From Diadema setosum (taxonomy: Eukaryota > Echinodermata > Echinoidea > Diadematoida > Diadematidae), in the NCBI RefSeq assembly GCF_964275005.1, contig NC_092705.1:12463912-12527911 (forward strand): a stretch of DNA of 64,000 nt. Direction: 5' to 3'. The notes below the pieces were generated by a model. It worked only from the letters and a program-made list of their open reading frames with translations. It did no database searches and was not told the origin of the DNA. Every line of letters starts with the position of its first letter. Positions within the stretch are counted from its first letter, which is position 1. Positions 54,771 through 63,700 of the stretch are shown here, piece by piece. A program made the translations under genes and the position numbers.

Positions 54771-57700
54771 TTAAAAGGCTACACTGATATAAAACAGAAG
54801 TGATTTGGCATGATTTGCTTGTGAAGCAGTAGCAGCTCACACATTATGATATGTGAGGAAAACCTTCTGTGTGAAAAGAAAATGTGAGTCTCCCAAAAAG
54901 GGAAACAAACTACACTGTCTGATCCCAGTAAGACACAGTTTCTTTTCCTACAAGGTGATGTATCATCTATGTGTACCTTGGTGATGTATTCTTGAGGTGA
55001 GAGACTGAATGTTGGCAGGTCGGCTGACAGCAAACCTCCCTGATTAGTCCACATCTGGTGGAAATGAAAATTTAAGTGCCACATAATTATGTGAGTCAGA
55101 AGTGACAAGAGTAGGTAGGAAAAAAATACGGACCATCACATGATGTCTGCAATGCATGCACACATTAGTGGTACCATGTCACATCATGCCTCAAAAAGGA
55201 AAGATACAGAGCATCAGAACACATAATCAAAGAAAAACATACAGAAACACACACAAGAAGTCAATGATGTGAGCCTGCATATGATAGAGGCTGAGAAATC
55301 TTATATCAGCTTGAAATTCCAAGAATTACTGTAAAACAAAGTTTCGCATGCATTTTAATTTTGCAAATTTCACAAGAGCCAAGATTCACAGAATTAAAAC
55401 GCACTTGAAAGGTCTTGTCTACATTATAATGCATTGGATGCCAGTGGCAATTTCGATTTGTGAATTCACAAAAATTTCATGCTGCGAATATTTCTTGCTT
55501 TACAATAATCTGTGTGAAAAAGACAAGAACCTGACAGAGACTGAACGCCATGGACAAGTTTTCAGTTTACACTGTCAATGAAGAATAGCATTTGTGATGG
55601 TCAGATAGTCAAAACACAAGTCGTAGCATTAACTAAATATAATTCCTTAAATTCACTAAAAATCCACCAGGTAAAAACAAAACAGGCAATGAAACAACAT
55701 TATATGTGCACTTGGAATGTAATGGTATACAAATAGTGAATGGTCACGAGTGCAATGGTACGAGATTTCGCACGAGGAGAAAGATAGAGGCGCTCTATTC
55801 AACGAGGCGAAGCCGAGTTGAATAGTGCGCCTCATCTTTCACCGAGTGCGAAATCTCGTTCCATTGCACGAGTAAAGACCGTCCACTATTTGATTTATAC
55901 AACGTCCAAGTAGATCTTTTTGGTCTAAGTAGGCCTAGAAGTCTATAGGGCCTATATGTATGAAAAATATAGCCACACTTACATGTGGATCCACTGCGAT
56001 TCTCTTTCTGGCTTGTGCAATCAGTGTCGATACAGGTCACAGCTATACTAGCACTCGTCATACACGTACACTAGCACTACATGTACGTAGGCCTACAAAT
56101 GTACGTACGCGCATGCATGTACCGCACACGTACCTGTGCTAGCTGCATGCGATCCTCAATATGCAACACACAGTACACGCAGTACCGTACAATTTCTCGA
56201 ACCGTGGAACAGAACGAAAAAATCGAACCAAGTTGCACGCAGAAATAGAACCAAAATTGCACGGCGCGTTGAATGGAGTGCTTATTTAATATCACGTAAC
56301 CAACAATCCTCCAATCAAATTACAAGGATCTACTTGGACGTTGTATAATATCATTATCTGTACCTCCATAGTCGAGACCTGTGACAGCTGCAGCTGGAGT
56401 TGGAAGAAGACGATGCCGAATGCAAGCTTGAGGGCATGCTCTGTGACCTTTGACATGGCCTCCAGGGGCTCTTGAAGCAGGGACGAGCCTTCATCTATGG
56501 AAAGAGTAGCCACAGTTGGGCAATTTTGTAAGATGATGTAAAAGTAGAAGTTTTTGCGGAGTGGAAATTTTCAGGCATTTTGAGTAGCATAAAACTAGCA
56601 GAAGAATAAAAGCAGATGAATTGGTAATGCGGAGCAGATACCATTTACCATAGTATGTGCTGCCAATGCCCTCAACAGCCTTGGCAGAGATGAGCTGTTT
56701 TAAGCACTGGCTCAATTGTCAGGACTATCTGCAAAACTGAAAACATGCAAATAAATCTCACCCGGCCTAGTGCAAAAAGTCTGCTCTTTAGAGTACACAA
56801 AGCTTTAGGTTTTGAGCCTAAGACCAGCAAACAAACACTGATCAAGACATACCCTACGGGAGGAACCACCCCAACACAACTCTACATTTCTGGAAGTTAT
56901 AACAGCATCTCACCTGTCGAAGAAAATACATTTCTCTTTACCGAAAAATGAAAACAACAAAAAGCAAACAAATAAATAGACACATAGGATGTGTGGGTGT
57001 ACATATTCTCATACAAAGAGGGCAGGATTATTCATAGGACCCCATAGTGAATATTTTGGAAGCCACTGGACTAACCTTCCCTGAGTTTAACGATGAGTGC
57101 CTGGAATGCTTGATACTGGACTGGGTCCTCCTTCGCCAGGTAGTTGTATTCTTTGAATGGGTTGGAGTGCCCCTGACTGTGGATTGGAGGGGGGGAAAAA
57201 AAGAAGAAAACCTTCAGAGAAGAAAACCTTCAGAGTTATATCACACCACAGTGCAGAGCAATGCTGCTCAGCATGGGTAGTGTCTTGGCATTTATATGCC
57301 TTTGTTGGAAAGGAGGATTCTTAGTAATGAGGAGACATTGTTGAGCTGATGTAAACTGTATGAGTGCCTTTATTCAACTGGTTCTTCCAGTGTGTCCTTT
57401 GCACATGGGGCATATCATGTTACATCCAGCTACAGCTGGCAGGTTAGTCTTTGCTCAGACTCATCATTGCAAAGACTTTACAAACATAATACATGTATAT
57501 CAACACATCTCCCTTTCTTTAAAAGGAGATAACATTGTTATCGACTATTTACATACGCATTCATGACAATTTTTCAGAGTTTACTTTAACTCTTTTGACT
57601 TTCATGCATGTGCGTTTCAAACATTCAAAAATCTTTGCTGTAGTTTCAAAACTGAGTTCTTTGAGTTCAATGATTAGAGTTCATATGCGACAACCGGGTT

Positions 57701-60700
57701 TCACTGCTTCTTAGTGCGCGTATTTAATCATTCGCGTATTTTAACTAAATCCTGTCTTTACATTATCATTAGAGTCCATCATGTTTCAACTATTAACTCT
57801 GACAAATTCGCGAAAAGTTCTTCTCGAGCGGTCTTAATAATTCGCGAAAAGTTCTTCATCTCTAGTTTCACTATTTACAAATCTAAGCGGATGGGAGGCT
57901 TCACGATGCGTCCACTTCGGGTAGATTTCACAGACGTCGCGTTTCGTGTAGTCTCGTCTACCATCGGGGCATTGACGTTGTCGTCGTCGTCATCGTACCT
58001 CTGCGCTGGTTGTCGCTCGTCTTGGCCTCGTCTAGGATCAGGTCGAAGATGACGCCTATTTCTGCGACGAATCTCGCCAGTCTCTGTCTGGACCAGGTAC
58101 GACCGATGTGGTAGTGTTTTCTTGATGACACCACCTTGTGACCATCTGCCGGTATTCATGTCTTGGAGTTTGACATGATCTCCTACTTTCAGGTGGGGTA
58201 GGTCACGAGCATGTTTGTCGAAATGCTCCTTTTGCTTCTGTTTCTGCCTTTCTTTCCTTTCCTTCACCGAGCGAGCATTGATGTGCTGAGGGTCAAGTAG
58301 TTTTTCGGCCATAGGCAGATTTGTTCTGATTCGCCTGTTGAAGAGCAGTTCTGCTGGCGATTTTCCACATTCTAGTGGTGAGCTCCTGTAGACCTGTAGA
58401 GCTCGAAGGACTTCTTGTCCGCTGTGCTTGGACTTCCGCATCAGGTTTTTGACAATCTTGACGGCATTCTCTGCTTGTCCGTTCGACTGCGGGTGATATG
58501 GACTTGTGGTCGTATGGCGAAAGTCCCATTCTGCTGTGAATTGTTGGAACTCACGACTTGAGAACTGTGGTCCATTGTCTGTGATGAGTTCGCACGGAGT
58601 TCCGTGGCGGGCGAATACAGCTTTCATACTGTTGATCACTGCTCTACTTGTTGTGGTCGACAGTGAACACAGTTCTATGTACTGTGAAAAATAATCCACA
58701 ATCACCAGGTACTCCTTGTTGTCCAGCGTAAGCAGATCTGCGGCCACCTTTTGCCATGGTCTATCGGGTACCATGTGAGGTTGAAGGCTCTCTTTCTGCT
58801 GTTTTGGCTGGTACATGAGGCAAGCATTGCAGTTTTGCACCATTTCTGCTACATCGTGGTTGATCCGGGGCCAGTACAGGACATCTCTTGCACGTCTCTT
58901 GCACTTTTCAATTCCCAAGTGCCCTTCGTGGATCTTTTGCAGCATCTCACGTCTCATTGTAGCTGGTACAACAATCTTACTTCCTTTGAAGATGATGCCT
59001 TGTGCCTCTGACAGTTCACTTCTGATGTTCCAGTACTCTCTGACTGAGACTGGACACTGTTGTTTTCTCTCTGGCCATCCATCTCTGATGACAGCTAGGA
59101 GTTCTTGTAGTGCTGTGTCTTTCTTTGTCTCATCTACAAACTGGCTTCGTTTGTTTGACGTGACTGGCATGTTCATCACGACAGCATCTACATAGACTTT
59201 GATGTCTTCCTCTCTCATGACATCTGGTTGTGACTCTGGGTCGACTGCTCTGGAGAGGGTATCCGCTGTGTACATGTACTTCCCTGGTGTGTATGACACT
59301 TTCAAGTCATACCTTTGAACTCTGATGAGGAGTCGCTGGATGCGAAGGGGACAGTCACACAGGGGCTTGACGAACAGGGGTATTAGCGGCTTGTGATCCG
59401 TCTCTACCTCAACCTGTCGTCCATATATGTACTGGTGAAATCTTTCACATGAGTACGTGATAGCTAGCAGTTCTTTCTCAATCTGCGCGTATCTTGTCTC
59501 TGCATCAGTCATGGCTCTAGATGCATACGCTATGGGGACCCAATCTTGGTCATGCTTCTGAAGCAACACTGCTCCGAGCCCATTCTTTGATGCATCAGCT
59601 GACAGCTTGGTTGGTTTTGCACAGTCGTAGAAATGCAGCACTGGCTCTGTTGTCAAGGCTTTTTTCAGCTCTTGCCATGCATGTTCCTGTGCATCGGTCC
59701 ATACCCACTCATTCCTTTTCTCTAAAAGGCTCCTGAGGGGCTCTGATTTAGTTGACAAGTCAGCGATGAACTTTCCTTGGTAGTTGATCATGCCGAGGAA
59801 TCTCTGGACATCCTGCTTGCACTGTGGTCTTTCCATGTTCTGTATGGCTGCCACTTTCTTGGGGTCAGGCTGAACTCCTTGATCACTGATGACATCTCCG
59901 ATGAATGTCAGCTTGTTGACACAGAACTCACATTTTTCTCGGTTGAGTTTCGAGTTGTTCTTTCTCGCTGTCTCTAGAACTTCTTTCAGCCTGAGGTCAT
60001 GCTCTTCCTTTGTAGCTCCCCATACAATGATATCGTCCATCATTGTGTTCACTCCTGGAATATGTGCGAAGAGCTGGTGCACTATCTTGTGATACACCTC
60101 TGGAGCACTGCATATTCCGAACGGAAGTCTCAGGAATCGGTACCTTCCGAAAGGCGTGATGAAGGTACACAACCTTGAGCTTTCATCATCCAGCTGAATC
60201 TGCCAGAATCCACTGGATGCATCCAGTTTACTGAAGTACTTCGCTCCGGCAAACTGCGCGGTTATTTCAGCTCTCGACGGTAGCTGAAAATGCTCTCGCT
60301 TTACAGCGCGGTTTAGATCTCGCGGATCTAAGCAAACTCGGAGTTGGCTGGTCTTTTTCTGTACGATCACGAGAGACGACACCCAGTCAGTAGGCGTATC
60401 TACGGGCTCAATGACGTTCATGCGTTCCATTTTGTCTAACTCTTCTTTGAGTTTTTCTCTCATCGGAAACGGTACTTTTCGGCATGCGTGTTGGACAGGT
60501 CTCGCATTTTCTGTCACTGTGATGTGGTGCTTACCGGGCACACATCCTAGACCTTCGAACACGTCTTCATAGTCTTCGACCGACATTTTTTCATCATGTG
60601 TGTTTTGTGCGACATTCAACACACGTTTCACTAGTTTCAACTTGTCACATGCTTGCAAACCTAGTAATGGTTGACGATTTCCGGGAGTCACTAGAAACGA

Positions 60701-63700
60701 CATACTCTCCGTCAAATTCTTGTGCTTCACCTGTACAAAGCAACGACCTTTCACTGGAATTTCAACTCCACTGTACCCTGTCAACTTGACATTCACCGAT
60801 GACAACTTTGGTTTTGGTTTCAACGTCTGATACACACTCTCTGGTAGTAGATTCGTTTGCGCACCTGTATCTAATTTGAACAGCACTTGACGTTCATTCA
60901 CCACGAGATTCACTTTCCATTCGTCACATGACTCCTGTGACTTGACGACATCAACAAGAAAACTCTCATCCTTGGAATTACTCTGTAGTTCATTTACCTG
61001 AACACGACTTTTGCAACACTTTGCGAAGTGATTCATTTTTCTACATTTTTTACACACCTTTCCTTGTGCAGGGCATGAATTCATGGCATGTCGATTGCCA
61101 CACCTGCCACAAGCCTGGGAATTCTGACCTTGACTTTGACTTTGACTTTTTTGCTTCCACCTTGGAGGTTCTGATCTTTTACCGGGATTGACTGCCTTTT
61201 TCTTTTTGTTCAAAGCATCAACAGGGACTGACACATCTGCCTTTGAACCAAGCTCTTGTGCCTGAGCTCTGGTAATTTCAGCAGCACGACAAATTTGCAA
61301 TGCCTTTTGAAGTGTCAAATCATCCTCTCTGAGCAAACGCTCACGCAAACCACCATCTGTGATTCCACAAATTATCTGATCTCTGATCAGACCATCAGTC
61401 AACTCACCGAATTCACACGATTGTGCACGATTTCTCAATTCTGTGACATACTGATCAATGTTCTCACTCACACCCTGAGATCTGGTAAAGAATTTATGCC
61501 TCTCATACGTGACATTCTTCTTGGGAGTGCAATATTTCTCAAACTGTTCAAGCACTTTCTCCAACTTCATCTCATCACCCTCAGCAAATGTGAATGTGTT
61601 GTATATATCAAGGGCAGCATCACCTATCACATGCAACAACATTGATGTTTGTGCTTTATCATCTTTCCTTGACATTCCAGAAGCAACATTATACAGAGTG
61701 AATCTTTGCTTGAATCTCTTCCAATTCTCAGACAAATTACCCCTCAAATCTAGTGGTGCTGGTTGGGTTAAGTTTGCCATGTTCACTCTCTGAGCATTCA
61801 CTCACATGAACAGTGTTAACAATTAGCAGAAAACTGTATCTTTTCAACAAGTTAACTTATGCTCAATCATCCAACACTTTCACGAGGTTAGTATGTTGCA
61901 TCATATATGTGGCTAATCTAGGCTAAGGCCACGTCACTGGCTGTAGTGTTCCCAATACCTCATGCACTGTGCAGTCTGGTCCTTTGACCTCTAGAACTTT
62001 CTGTTCCTCACTACCACAGTGCTGATGCAGGTCATTGGACACACAATACAGTCATGCACATTCAGGTATGTCATACACACACACACACACACGCTGGGTT
62101 AGTGCATCTCAACACACTGCTGCTTGGCTACTGTACAGCATGCTAATGTACACATAGCTCCATGCATCCTCCACTCTTTCAAATGAAACGGTCTAGCCTG
62201 TTTCTTGCGTGGATTATTCCTTGTCCTAGTCCCTTCTGTACTTCAGAATGATGTAGACAGTTGACTGACACCATGACTTGGACAGCTGAACCACTCTGAC
62301 ACCATGTCTTGGCATTTATATGCCTTTGTTGGAAAGGAGGATTCTTAGTAATAAGGAGACATTGTTGAGCTGATGTAAACTGTATGAGTGCCTTTATTCA
62401 ACTGGTTCTTCCAGTGTGTCCTTTGCACATGGGGCATATCATGTTACATCCAGCTACAGCTGGCAGGTTAGTCTTTGCTCAGACTCATCATTGCAAAGAC
62501 TTTACAAACATAATACATGTATATCAACACAGGTACGTGACGTCATTGGAGTCTTGTCCATATCACTTCATCACAAAAATATACCAAGGGTGCATTAATG
62601 GTTATGTCTATCATTCAATCTGTGCTTCACTTTGAACAAAGAAAGGGATTCATCAAAATGAAATTGTACAACCACAACATCTCAATTTAAAGTGACGAAT
62701 AGCACAAGTTAACTTTGCTGACTGAAGAATGCAATGCAAGCTGGTCTTCATCAGACAATATTAGATGGTCTGTACAACACGTAAAGATCTAACTTGATTA
62801 AAAAAGCATCAGTTTGTACCTGATCTTGGCTGGAGAGGATGATGAGACTTGGATGTTATGACTGCTGCATGTGTGGAGGAGGTTGCTACTCAGATGGAGC
62901 TCAAACTCCTCACTCTGCAGAAACAGCTCACCTGGGGGGGGGGGGGGACATACGGCATGAGAGGTAACAGTAAGAGTCGTCATCTAGAACTGACTTTAAA
63001 CCATCTCAACCCATGAAGTCCTAGGAGAATTTTGCTGCAGAAATTATCCATCTTGTCATCATTGAATATTAAAAGCCAGTTCTGAGTTGCACTTTGTGCA
63101 TGAGCAGAAAACGGTCATTTGCATCAACAGGGCATGTTGGTTTCTAAATTCACAGATATAAACATCTATGATGTCATGATTATTTAAGTAATCCTTATAT
63201 ATGGTGCTTGCTAGCACATCCACCTGACAGCAAAAGTCTGGCAATATCAATAGAAAAAGATTGTTAATACATTCAATGCAAAATAATGAAATGGATGCTT
63301 TCCCAAGTAATAATTGGCGGACCATTCTGGTCACCTGATCTATGCAAGTTCAGCTTTTGTTTGAACATGATTAATGAGTTCCATAAATTGTTACATCAGG
63401 TAAGTCTATCTATGTCACTTTGTAAAATGAGTGAAGTGCCTATATAACCAACTGTCCGAGAAAAAGGAAAGGTCATGTGTACCCATGTGCACATGAGCTA
63501 TTCTACTCCGCACTGGTTTATAGGCATCATTGAATTGACACCTCTGAATTTTGATGCTTATCTTACATTGGAGAAAGTTTAGATGGAATTGGTTTCATTC
63601 ATTAGATTTACACAAAATCAGTTAAAGAATTGACATGGAATTGCCAATTTCACATAGAAAAAGGAACTTTTCTCTTCTAAATGTGTTGCCAATCTTAAGA

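Larger units (their letters stand above)
57281..62531 (-). mobile_element. Full-length Ty3/gypsy LTR retrotransposon
   Basis: The 5251-bp element is read on the minus strand, the same direction as its host gene COG7. It has 227-bp LTRs (57281-57507 and 62305-62531, one mismatch), a primer-binding site abutting the 5' LTR, a 1308-aa gag-pol frame, and a purine tract abutting the 3' LTR. The flanks GGTAG and GGTAC are probably a 5-bp target duplication with one change. No env-like frame is present. Confidence 0.95.

Noticed and set aside
56745..56951. Plus-strand frame with a [20 protein letters not shown] string
   Set aside because: It looks protein-like at first, but there is no start context, splice support or family match; it is in a COG7 intron near a repeat fragment.
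58293..61793. Short frames on both strands within the gypsy gag-pol region
   Set aside because: They are shadow frames of the 1308-aa polyprotein.
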